A stretch of DNA of 32,078 nucleotides, from contig DJPQ01000026.1 of NCBI GenBank assembly GCA_002439805.1, forward strand, positions 1 through 32,078. Direction: 5' to 3'. Both the position numbers and the translations under genes were made by a program. Below the pieces are notes generated by a model. The model saw only the letters and a list, made by a program, of their open reading frames with translations. It was not told the DNA's origin and made no database searches. This DNA is from Bacteroidales bacterium UBA6408 (GTDB taxonomy: Bacteria; Bacteroidota; Bacteroidia; Bacteroidales; UBA932). Below, in pieces: positions 15,094 to 22,824 of this stretch (within the stretch, counting starts at the first letter, position 1; every line of letters begins with the position of its first letter).

Positions 15094-18000
15094 ATGATGA
15101 AATACAATTACATAAAGATAATGCGTCTTGCCACGATGGCGGCGCTCATGTTTGCTGCCGCCTCGTGCGCGAAGGACGATTTTCAGACGGAAGAGCCGAT
15201 TCCGGCACAGAACGCGATTTCCGTCAGCAAGATTGACATCGCCCCGCTCGGCGGGGAATACACGTTCACGGTTTCCTCGGACTCGAAATGGAAGATTTCG
15301 GGAATCCCGTCATGGCTGTCGGTGGTTGAGGAAAACGGGAAGAAGTCCCTCAAGGACGGGGATAGGGTCAAGGCCGGAACACGGTCATTCACGGTCTCGG
15401 CGGCTGTCAATGATGAGCATACCGGCATCGGCACCGGGCGTGAGGCCGTCCTTGCATTTGATTCAGAAAACGGCTTCATGTCAGGACAGGTTAAGGTTGA
15501 ACAGCCTTGCCCGTATTTCGTGATAACTGCCCGGAAGCCCGGATTAGGTTCCTCCGGGGAACTCGGACATTCCGACAGCGTGACTTTCCCATGGAACTTC
15601 ACTTCCGAGCAGCCTTTCGGCCGCGAGGCCGTGACATTCTCCGTCGAGTCCAACACCGGGTGGCGGATTGTCAAGGAGGTCACGAAGTCCATCTCGCTTG
15701 ATTACAGGAAATACAGCCGCAGGATCTTGGCGGCCGACGACTCCGAGGCTTCTCCATCTTCGGAAGCCCTGACCCGTTCCGGGGTGGAGGACGGATGGCT
15801 TGAAACGCCGGCTCTGGGTGAATATGAACTTAATGATGAGGGTGCCTGGACTTTGCCGTTCATTCCTGAAACCTACAATGCGACAGGAGAAAACAGGGCG
15901 CTCAGGCTCAGGTTCATTGGTGCGTACGGAAATGACGGAAAGCCACTGGACGAGTATGTCGTGGATTTCTTGCAGAACAACGTGCGTTTCAATGTCAGTA
16001 TGTCTGCGGACTACAGCAGCGGCTATGTCGAGTTTCCGGCAGCCCATTCCTCAGAGATGACTATGACCGTGGATTCCGAGATTGACTGGTATGTCGAGAA
16101 GGATGCCTCATGGCTCGCGACTGTTCCGGACAGTCCGGCAGGCGAGGGGCTTGGCGCGGATTCACCGGCGACTTCTTTCTCTCTTAATGTCAGCCATTCC
16201 GGTTGCAGCGGGAATGCGAACCCTGATAAGACTGTGCAGGCGTCGAAGCTGCGTGTCGTCGGAAAGGCCGGGGCGACTCTGCTTCCTAATGAGGTGAATG
16301 TCCGTCAGGCGGCGTATGTTCATAACCTTTCCGCAAATTCAGTTGAGATTGCCAACAATGACCTTTCAGCCAAGTCGTTTGATGTTCTCTCATCCGGCGA
16401 ATGGACGATTTCCGGAGCTCCGGACTGGCTTTCTGTCAGTCCCGTTTCCGGGAGCGGTCATGTCCCGGATGCTGTTTCCGAGTCCGTTTCACTGAAGGCC
16501 TTGTCGCAGAATCTCGGCTTCAGCGCAAGGACAGTTCAGCTCAAGGTCGCAAGCGCTCTCAATTCTCTGTCGGAGTCGTTCTCCGTCAGTCAGGCTCCTT
16601 ACATCTTCGAGGCCACGGCCGCGAATCTCAGTCTCAACACGCTTTCGACCGACAAATATGACCTTGACATAAAGAGTTCCGGAAAATGGAGCGTTTCCGT
16701 TTCTTATGAGGGCTCGCCGTCCGCTGACTGGCTTGGCATTTCTGCAACTTCCGGCAGCGGGGACGCGACGCTTTCTTACGGGGCCCTCACAGGCAATGAG
16801 GTGCAGAAAGACCGTTTCGCGGTCATCAGCATCCATAGCGTCACTCATGAGGAGGCCGGCATTGCCGTCGAGCCTATAAAGATTCAGATTACGCAGCGCA
16901 AATACACCTTTGAGGTTTCTCCGCTTCCGGATGCCCTTGGCGTTCTTGCTTTCGGACCGCTTTCGGACGAGAGCCATACGATAAGCGTTTCATGCTCGCA
17001 CATCTGGAGCGTGAGCGGCTCTGACTGGATTTCCGCAGTCCCTTCTTCCGGCTCGGGAGACGGCAAGGTAGTCATCAAGGTTCAGAACAACCTCACGAAG
17101 ACTGACCGGAGCGGCACGTTCACAATCAGCAGTTCACTCAATGGCGTGACCCACAGCCACACATATAATGTGACACAGTCCGCGTTTGTGTTCAATGTCT
17201 CCGGGACATCGTTCACCGACCTCGCTCCGATTCAGACATCGTCATACACGACATCCGTGGAATGCTCCGGCGACTGGAAAGTTGAGATTCCGTCAGATGC
17301 GGTATCTTGGATTACAGCGACGCCGTCGTCGGGCAAGGCTTCAGACAGAAGCGTGACTTTCAAGGTTTCCGACAATGTCCTCAAATCCACGCGAACTGCG
17401 GAGGTCAAGGTTTCCAGCGCATTGGGCGGCTATTCCGAGAGTGTGCACTTCCAGCAGAATCAGTTTGTCTTTGACGAGACTGCGGTGAACATTCAGGCCG
17501 TTACCCTTTCTCCGGCGCAGACGAAAGTTCCCGTGACAATCTCTGACGGTGCGTCGTGGACAGTCGTCGGCAAGCCGTCTTGGGCGACAGTTTCTTCCGC
17601 GTCCGGCACAGGAAGCGGCGAAGTCACTGTTTCTGTAGCGGACAACTATGAACTCTCTGCCAGAACCTCATCCGGTTTCGGAATCCGAAGCTCCAAGAAC
17701 AGCCTGCTCAAGCCGATAACTCTCAGCCAGTCGGCATTTGTCTATGACACCGCTCCCGTGACGCTCACTGAATACTCTGAACTTAACGCACCGGCGCAGC
17801 AGTTCACGATGGGCGAGTGCATGGGGACATGGAGCGTGAAGAATGCTCCGGACTGGGCTAAGGTCAGTGTCAGCGGCTCGGCCGTGACGGTAGGGGCTTC
17901 CGACAACCTCAAGACGACTGAACGTTCCGCTGAGTTTACTCTCGAGAGCCAGTACGTCGGGTACAACTCCGCCTTGAAGAAGAAAATAACACTTTCGCAG

Positions 18001-19440
18001 GCAGCGTTTGTATTCGACGGGACAGCGGCAAGTTTCACAGTCGATGCGGTCAATCCTGCGGCCAATACCGTGGATGTCAAAATCTCGTCTGCGGCTCCAT
18101 GGGAGATGACAGGCGTTCCGTCATGGATTACGGTCACGCCGTCACAGGGAACAGGAAATGCATCGGTAAAGGTGGAGTGTCCGGACAACTTCGGCCTTTC
18201 ACAGCGCTCAGCCGGCGATATGTATGTGAAGAGTACGCTGAACGGGCTGACTAAAAAAGTCTCAGTCGTCCAGAAGGCATTTGTCTTTGACACAAAGGCT
18301 GTGACAGTGCCTCAGTTCGTGTCGTACAAGGCTTCCGTTCAGACCGTTACAGCGGGTGAGTGCATCGGAACATGGTCTGTAAAGGATGCTCCTTCCTGGC
18401 TGAATGTTGCCGTGGACGGTTCCGTGCTCACTTTGACGGCTTCCGACAACACTGATTCGTCCGCCCGTTCGGCGACATTCCGCGTCGAAAGTCAGTACAT
18501 TTCGCAGAATCCTGCACTGAAGAAGGAGATTACGGTATCACAGGCCGGCTATGTCTTTGACGAAACGACGGCATCCATGACATTCTCTCCTGTCAATGAG
18601 TCGAGAAAGACGGTAAAGGTGACCTGCACGGCGGGTTCACCGTGGACTCTTGTCAATGTCCCTTCATGGGTCAATGTGTCTGCATCGTCGGGCAGCGGCA
18701 GCACCGACATCTCGGTTACAGTCGAGACGAATGTTTCCGAGCAGTCCCGCATCTCGTCCGGCTTTGCGGTGAAGAGCGGCCTTACCGGTGCTCTCAAGCC
18801 GATAGAGGTGACGCAGACAGGATTCGTGTTTGACAAGACTCCGGTAACTGTACCTCAGTTCGGCGCTTACAAGGCGGCCTCGCAGACGGTCACCATAGGA
18901 GAATGTTCCGGGACTTGGAGCGTCGCCGGACTTCCTGAATGGCTGTCTGCCAGAGTGAGCGGCGGCAGCATAATCCTGACGGCATCTGACAATAATGACA
19001 CCGCTTCCCGTTCGGCGACATTCCGCGTCGAAAGCCAGTACATCTCGCAGAATCCGGCATATGTTAAGGAAATAACGGTGTCGCAGGAGGGCATAACATT
19101 CGATGTCCCGTCCGTCAGCCATACATTCGATGCCGTTGACTCATATCTTCTGAACATAAACATCAACTGCTCTTCTTGGGTTCGCTGGGAACTTGTGAAT
19201 GTCCCGGACTGGGTAGTGCCTACCACAACCTCGTTTACCGGTTCATGTATGCTCTCCATCAGGGTTGAGGACAATCCGGACGAGACGGAGCGTACAGCCT
19301 CTGGTCTCGCGGTGAAGTGTACTCTGAACGGGCAGTTGGCGCCGATTTCCATAACCCAGCGAGCCAAGGTAAAGGAACCTGATCCGGAACAACCGGGCGG
19401 AACGGAAGGCGGCGAGACAGGCGGCAAAGAAGATGTTTGA
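15094..19440 (+). CDS. Giant BACON-repeat lipoprotein, probably surface exposed
   Basis: A 1448-residue lipoprotein. The N-terminus is a type II signal ending in AAASC, and the mature protein begins C-A-K-D-D, acidic residues after a Lys as in Bacteroidota lipoprotein export signals for the cell surface. The rest is a chain of about 13-14 BACON-type beta domains, each with W-x-[VI]-x-x-x-P-x-W-[LIV], a Gly/Ser turn and an R-[ST] strand. BACON domains occur mainly in Bacteroidota surface proteins and are thought to bind carbohydrate or mucin, or to act as spacers. The C-terminal third is a two-domain unit of 181 residues (543 nt) repeated three times plus a half. The protein ends in a Gly/Glu/Pro tail. 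The ATG at 15094 is used; an in-frame TTG at 15085 is less likely. It closes the closely packed gene run. Confidence 0.88.
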   Translation: MMKYNYIKIMRLATMAALMFAAASCAKDDFQTEEPIPAQNAISVSKIDIAPLGGEYTFTVSSDSKWKISGIPSWLSVVEENGKKSLKDGDRVKAGTRSFTVSAAVNDEHTGIGTGREAVLAFDSENGFMSGQVKVEQPCPYFVITARKPGLGSSGELGHSDSVTFPWNFTSEQPFGREAVTFSVESNTGWRIVKEVTKSISLDYRKYSRRILAADDSEASPSSEALTRSGVEDGWLETPALGEYELNDEGAWTLPFIPETYNATGENRALRLRFIGAYGNDGKPLDEYVVDFLQNNVRFNVSMSADYSSGYVEFPAAHSSEMTMTVDSEIDWYVEKDASWLATVPDSPAGEGLGADSPATSFSLNVSHSGCSGNANPDKTVQASKLRVVGKAGATLLPNEVNVRQAAYVHNLSANSVEIANNDLSAKSFDVLSSGEWTISGAPDWLSVSPVSGSGHVPDAVSESVSLKALSQNLGFSARTVQLKVASALNSLSESFSVSQAPYIFEATAANLSLNTLSTDKYDLDIKSSGKWSVSVSYEGSPSADWLGISATSGSGDATLSYGALTGNEVQKDRFAVISIHSVTHEEAGIAVEPIKIQITQRKYTFEVSPLPDALGVLAFGPLSDESHTISVSCSHIWSVSGSDWISAVPSSGSGDGKVVIKVQNNLTKTDRSGTFTISSSLNGVTHSHTYNVTQSAFVFNVSGTSFTDLAPIQTSSYTTSVECSGDWKVEIPSDAVSWITATPSSGKASDRSVTFKVSDNVLKSTRTAEVKVSSALGGYSESVHFQQNQFVFDETAVNIQAVTLSPAQTKVPVTISDGASWTVVGKPSWATVSSASGTGSGEVTVSVADNYELSARTSSGFGIRSSKNSLLKPITLSQSAFVYDTAPVTLTEYSELNAPAQQFTMGECMGTWSVKNAPDWAKVSVSGSAVTVGASDNLKTTERSAEFTLESQYVGYNSALKKKITLSQAAFVFDGTAASFTVDAVNPAANTVDVKISSAAPWEMTGVPSWITVTPSQGTGNASVKVECPDNFGLSQRSAGDMYVKSTLNGLTKKVSVVQKAFVFDTKAVTVPQFVSYKASVQTVTAGECIGTWSVKDAPSWLNVAVDGSVLTLTASDNTDSSARSATFRVESQYISQNPALKKEITVSQAGYVFDETTASMTFSPVNESRKTVKVTCTAGSPWTLVNVPSWVNVSASSGSGSTDISVTVETNVSEQSRISSGFAVKSGLTGALKPIEVTQTGFVFDKTPVTVPQFGAYKAASQTVTIGECSGTWSVAGLPEWLSARVSGGSIILTASDNNDTASRSATFRVESQYISQNPAYVKEITVSQEGITFDVPSVSHTFDAVDSYLLNININCSSWVRWELVNVPDWVVPTTTSFTGSCMLSIRVEDNPDETERTASGLAVKCTLNGQLAPISITQRAKVKEPDPEQPGGTEGGETGGKEDV
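17740..19360 (+). repeat. Tandem super-repeat inside the BACON gene, period 543 nt
   Basis: Alternating domain types repeat in register. Type B domains (GEC-x-GTWSV, then an ESQY-x-x-x-N strand) start near 17740, 18285 and 18828, and type A domains lie between them. The segment coding RSA[TE]F occurs at 17923, 18466 and 19009, exactly 543 nt apart. Copies 2 and 3 differ by only a few bases over about 50 nt there, so the last duplication looks recent. Confidence 0.8.
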
Positions 19441-19620
19441 ATTTTTTGTTCAGTTATTTTGAGATGTGTTTTTGAGTCAGATTTTGTTGTTTTGAGAGGA
19501 GTTTAGCGGTGCTAAATGACGAGCAAAATGGGAAAATATGGTCAAAAAGACACCAAAAGAACGGACATATAAAAATAAATGTGAGAAAAATTAAAACATA
19601 TTCTTAAAATATAACAGCTT
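19441..19620 (+). other. A/T-rich intergenic region without a clear terminator
   Basis: This 180-nt gap is the largest within the plus-strand cluster. It has several TTTTGAG repeats, a 6-bp perfect hairpin TTTAGC-GGT-GCTAAA (19502-19516) without a following T run, and an A/T-rich stretch before the next ATG. I find no exact TAnnTTTG. A promoter for the last FHA gene may be here, but I cannot point to it. Confidence 0.5.
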
Positions 19621-20622
19621 ATGATAACTTTTTGCATCGGGCGCAGCCCCGAAAACACGATTGTCTATAATGAACCCTCAATCAGCGGCAAGCACGCTGA
19701 ACTCACGGTCTGCGATGACGGACGAATCATCTTCAGGGATTACAGCACAAACGGCACTTATGTCAACGGCCAGTTTGTCAATCAGAACACCGTGGCCGTC
19801 TCGTTCGGAGACAGCATAATCTTCCCCGGCAACATTCCGTTTGACTGGAACATTGTCAGCAATGCTCTCAGTTCTGCGGCTTCTCAGCCCCAACAGCAGC
19901 CGCAGGGATACGAGCAGCCTATACAACAGGGCGGCGGATATTCTTCACGGCAGCCGGCATCGTCGTCCCCGGCTTCGGGAACATGGCCTGCCAACCGGAC
20001 TGCCTTGAACTTTTCTCAGACATTCCATGAGGCATTCTCCATCGGCTTCGGTCATGTCGGAACCTGTGGCGGAGCATTGCTTCTTTGGCTGCTCACGTGC
20101 TGGATTCCCTACATCAATCTCGGCACCTTCTTCGGGCTTCAGGGGATGGTGAACGCATGGGCGAAAGGCGAGCCGTTCAAGGCTACGGACATTTTTGACA
20201 GCAAATACAGGAGAATGCTTCCGGAACTTCTGCTGGGCGGCTCTTTCAGGTGGACGATTCTTCTGATTTCGACTGTCCTTCTGGTTGTCCCGGCATTTGT
20301 GCTTGCAATAGCCACGATGTTCAGCACCCTCATAATGATTGACCGTGAATATTCGCCGGTTGATGCAATCCGCGAGTCCAACAGGATTACTTACGGCAGC
20401 AAGTGGACGATTTTCGGAGCCCAGATTGTGATTGCCCTGATTTTCGGGGTCGCCTCAGGCATAATCGGAGGCATTTTCGGCATTGTGGGATTCTTCAGCC
20501 CTGCCGTCAGCATAGTGCTGGCGATATTGGAACTGCTTATTCAACTGTTTGTTGTAATGCCAGTCAGCTACGGCATGACTGCATCAATGTGGAAGCAGCT
20601 CTCCGCCAACATCGGGGACTGA
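19621..20622 (+). CDS. FHA domain fused to a multi-pass membrane domain
   Basis: A 333-residue protein. Residues 1-80 form an FHA domain with intact binding residues: IGRS (6-9), SISGKHAE (20-27) and STNGTYVNG (42-50). It ends with a FDWNIV segment also seen, as LDW, in the two transmembrane FHA proteins upstream. A Gln/Pro/Ser-rich linker (about 84-125) leads to a membrane domain with about four to five helices (about 150-180, 210-240, 262-292 and 295-320). I do not recognise the membrane domain firmly; it resembles the small DUF/Yip-type glycerol-rich membrane families only in outline. It lies 180 nt after the BACON gene on the same strand, and its FHA similarity links it to the cluster. 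Confidence 0.82.
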   Translation: MITFCIGRSPENTIVYNEPSISGKHAELTVCDDGRIIFRDYSTNGTYVNGQFVNQNTVAVSFGDSIIFPGNIPFDWNIVSNALSSAASQPQQQPQGYEQPIQQGGGYSSRQPASSSPASGTWPANRTALNFSQTFHEAFSIGFGHVGTCGGALLLWLLTCWIPYINLGTFFGLQGMVNAWAKGEPFKATDIFDSKYRRMLPELLLGGSFRWTILLISTVLLVVPAFVLAIATMFSTLIMIDREYSPVDAIRESNRITYGSKWTIFGAQIVIALIFGVASGIIGGIFGIVGFFSPAVSIVLAILELLIQLFVVMPVSYGMTASMWKQLSANIGD

Positions 20623-20641
20623 TAAACAATACCACAACCAC

Positions 20642-20673
20642 TCGCCGTCGGAAAATCCTTTTTCCGGCGGCGA
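20642..20673. terminator. Bidirectional intrinsic terminator between convergent genes
   Basis: Positions 20642-20655 pair with 20660-20673 over 14 bp with a single G-U pair and a short loop. A-rich and T-rich bases sit on either side of the loop, so the hairpin can serve both strands. It lies in the 68-nt gap between the last FHA gene (plus) and the YqaA-like gene (minus). Confidence 0.75.
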
Positions 20674-20690
20674 ATTCATTTTGCGTTTCT

Positions 20691-21128
20691 TCAGAACAGC
20701 CCGTAAATCAGATTCCACAGGAGAAAGCGCGCGAACTTGCCGACGAGCAGCAGGAACATCGTCGCCCACGGGCGGGTTTTGTAGAAGCCGAGGGCTATGG
20801 CAATGACGTCGCCGACTATCGGAACCCATGCGAGCAGCGCAAGCCAGACTCCATACTTGTCAATCTTTGCCTTCTGCTTTTCCAGTGTCCCGCGCTTCAC
20901 CTTGAACCACTTCTCAATCCACTCCCAGCGGCCAATCCATCCTATCCAGTAGGTCAGAACGCTCCCGAGCCAGTTGCCGAGCGTTCCCACCGCCAAGCAC
21001 CCGACAGGATTCTTCGTCGCGGCCAGCACGGCGATGTAGAGCGCGTCCGAACTGAATGGCAGCACCGTCGCGGCGAGAAATGTCCCGATGAACAATCCTA
21101 AAAGCCCGAGTGACTCTAAGTTAAACAT
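20691..21128 (-). CDS. YqaA/DedA-family (VTT domain) inner-membrane protein
   Basis: A 145-residue protein with four to five hydrophobic segments. The N-terminal GTFLAATVLPFSSDALYIAVLA and the central NPVGCLAVGTLGNWLGSVLTYWIG match the SNARE-associated/VTT family, and KYGVWLALLAWVPIVGDVIAIALGF is the conserved re-entrant region with Pro and Asp. The length fits the short YqaA branch rather than full DedA (about 200 residues). DedA relatives support membrane homeostasis and recycling of lipid carriers; the exact substrate of YqaA is not known. Transcribed on the minus strand after tadA, with a large inverted repeat in the gap. Confidence 0.88.
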   Translation of the reverse strand: MFNLESLGLLGLFIGTFLAATVLPFSSDALYIAVLAATKNPVGCLAVGTLGNWLGSVLTYWIGWIGRWEWIEKWFKVKRGTLEKQKAKIDKYGVWLALLAWVPIVGDVIAIALGFYKTRPWATMFLLLVGKFARFLLWNLIYGLF

Positions 21129-21165
21129 AGATAGTGTTTTGCAAATTGTTGTTTGATAAGCTAAA

Positions 21166-21245
21166 GGCTTCAGAAAAGTGGAAGGCGGGAAACCCTACGC
21201 GATTTTTTTTCATGAGCGGAGGGTTTCTGCCTTCCGCGTGAAGCC
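21166..21245. repeat. Long imperfect inverted repeat between tadA and the YqaA-like gene
   Basis: GGCTTCA (21166-21172) pairs with TGAAGCC (21239-21245), and 21180-21196 pairs almost perfectly with 21220-21235, giving about 23 base pairs with a small internal loop. The apical loop holds a run of eight T (read on plus). It could act as a terminator or processing site for the tadA transcript, or be a REP-type palindrome. Confidence 0.6.
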
Positions 21246-21272
21246 GTAGCTCCTGACACCATAGCTCTGATA

Positions 21273-21713
21273 CTATTTCCTCTTGCTCCTGAAAAAATCG
21301 CTGACAATTCCTCCGCAGTCATCCGCCATAACCCCGGAAACGACTTCCGTCTTGGGGTGCAGCAGCGACGGCGTGAACTTCGAGAACCCGCGCTTCGGGT
21401 CGGCCGCCCCATAGACGAGCCTTCCGACCTGTGCCCAGTTCATCGCCCCGGCGCACATCGGGCAGGGCTCCACCGTCACATACAGCGTGCACTCGTCGAG
21501 GTATTTCCCGCCCATTGCCTCGGTCGCGGCCGTAATGGCAATCATTTCCGCGTGCGCCGACGGGTCATGCAGCCTCTCCGTCATGTTGTGCCCCCTCGCG
21601 ATTACGCGCCCGTTCCATACCACAACCGCCCCGATGGGTACTTCGTCCTCCTCGAACGCGGCGCGGGCCTCCTTGAGAGCTTCGCGCATATATCTTTCGT
21701 CTCCTGATTTCAT
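21273..21713 (-). CDS. tadA: tRNA-specific adenosine deaminase
   Basis: TadA converts adenosine to inosine at the wobble position of tRNA-Arg(ACG) in the cytoplasm. The 146-residue product has the zinc-dependent deaminase motifs: H-A-E with zinc ligand His54 and proton shuttle Glu56 (SAHAEMIA), and PCPMC with ligands Cys84 and Cys87. The N-terminal segment EVPIGAVVV and the LYVTVEP strand are also characteristic, and the length matches the family. I prefer the ATG at 21713 because it gives the usual N-terminus; an in-frame ATG at 21746 would add 11 residues unlike the family. It is followed by the YqaA-like gene on the same strand. Confidence 0.95.
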   Translation of the reverse strand: MKSGDERYMREALKEARAAFEEDEVPIGAVVVWNGRVIARGHNMTERLHDPSAHAEMIAITAATEAMGGKYLDECTLYVTVEPCPMCAGAMNWAQVGRLVYGAADPKRGFSKFTPSLLHPKTEVVSGVMADDCGGIVSDFFRSKRK

Positions 21714-21791
21714 ATTTCGTGATTTTTGCGAAACCTTAAAAAACACCCCGCATCATCTTTTCATCCGCCACTCTTCTGCACACGGCATGGC

Positions 21792-22739
21792 TCAGGCAAG
21801 TCTGCCTCTCCCCCTGACCGTCATCTGCGACAGAATCACGCCGACCGTGCAGATTGCCACGCCGAGCCACTGCCGCCAGTTCAGCAGCTCATGGCCGAGT
21901 ACCCACGCGATAATCGCCGAAGCCACCGGAATCAGCGCAGTGAAGATGCTGGACTTCGCCACCCCGAGCTTCTTGATTGTCCCGACCCAAAGTGAGAATG
22001 CCACGCTCGAACAGAGCACCGACAGGCACAGAATCGGTCGCCATGTCTCCCAGCTGAGATAGGCCTCCGGGGTGAAGTTGCCGAAACCCTTGAAAAGGAA
22101 CAGCGGGAACAGATAAACCGAGCCGATGAGGAATTGATACATCACGATGTTCCGGCTGGAATAGCGGTCGCTTAGTTTTTTTGTGATGCTCGCATGGCAG
22201 ACCTCCGCGACGACCGCAATCAGCAGAAGAGCGATACCGACCATAAAATGCTCTCCCAGTTCGCCCTTTGCCATTGCCACGAGGACGATTCCTCCGAGCG
22301 AAAGGAATATCCCTAAGATGTTGAGCCCGCAAATTTTTTCCCGGAAAAAGACGACGCCCGCGAAAATCGAGAATATCGGAATCGTCGCAATCGTCATCGC
22401 GCTCAGTGTCGGAGACCCCGTAAGCTTGATTCCGTAGGTTTCAAAGAGGAAGTAGATGAACGGTTCACAGAAAGCGAGCAGCAGAAACCATGGCGCATCC
22501 TTCTTTCTGACTGTCTGGAATTTACGTAAAGCGATGTTGAATCCCAACAAGAGGAGTCCGGCGATGAATATCCTGACGAATACGAAATAGAAGATGGAAA
22601 TCCCCCTGCCGATGAGACAGTCCGACCAGATGTAGGACGCGCCCCAGAGGGTGATTGCCGTCAGCGATAATATATATGTCAAAAAACTCCCCTTAAATTC
22701 CCTGCTCTTCATATATCTTGGTCTATATCCATTTTTCAT
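21792..22739 (-). CDS. EamA-type drug/metabolite transporter (DMT superfamily)
   Basis: A 315-residue inner-membrane protein with ten hydrophobic helices in two EamA halves. The first half contains ITLWGASYIWSD and a long helix pair ending in GIVLVAMAKG; the second begins at GIALLLIAVVAEVCHASITKKL and ends with the typical LGHELLNWRQWLGVAICTVGVIL. Family members export or import small metabolites, and the substrate cannot be told from sequence. Two in-frame ATG codons are possible: 22739, and 22712 giving MKSREFKG. The second leaves a more usual N-terminus, while the first still lies downstream of the -7 element at 22777-22770. Minus strand, 78 nt before tadA. Confidence 0.88.
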   Translation of the reverse strand: MKNGYRPRYMKSREFKGSFLTYILSLTAITLWGASYIWSDCLIGRGISIFYFVFVRIFIAGLLLLGFNIALRKFQTVRKKDAPWFLLLAFCEPFIYFLFETYGIKLTGSPTLSAMTIATIPIFSIFAGVVFFREKICGLNILGIFLSLGGIVLVAMAKGELGEHFMVGIALLLIAVVAEVCHASITKKLSDRYSSRNIVMYQFLIGSVYLFPLFLFKGFGNFTPEAYLSWETWRPILCLSVLCSSVAFSLWVGTIKKLGVAKSSIFTALIPVASAIIAWVLGHELLNWRQWLGVAICTVGVILSQMTVRGRGRLA

Positions 22740-22769
22740 CGGTCACACACGTCCGGTATGCTCCCTCTT

Positions 22770-22777
22770 CAAAAATA
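22770..22777 (-). promoter_or_regulatory. Possible -7 element for the EamA-type transporter gene
   Basis: The minus strand reads TATTTTTG, an exact TAnnTTTG match, 31 nt before the upstream start codon and 58 nt before the alternative one. No clear TTTG lies about 20 nt further upstream. Confidence 0.4.
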
Positions 22778-22824
22778 AATCTATCCTCAGAAATAATCCT
22801 TAATCCTGAGGCGACTTATTTTTT

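Noticed and set aside
15094..19440. BACON gene repeats as CRISPR or mobile element
   Set aside because: The repeats are 543-nt protein-coding domain duplications in frame, without spacers, transposase or terminal inverted repeats.
19502..19516. Hairpin TTTAGC-GGT-GCTAAA as terminator of the BACON gene
   Set aside because: Only six A/T-rich pairs and no T run downstream.
20403..21101. 232-codon plus-strand frame after the last FHA gene
   Set aside because: It overlaps the FHA gene out of frame, crosses the terminator and runs antisense to the YqaA-like gene; no domain seen.
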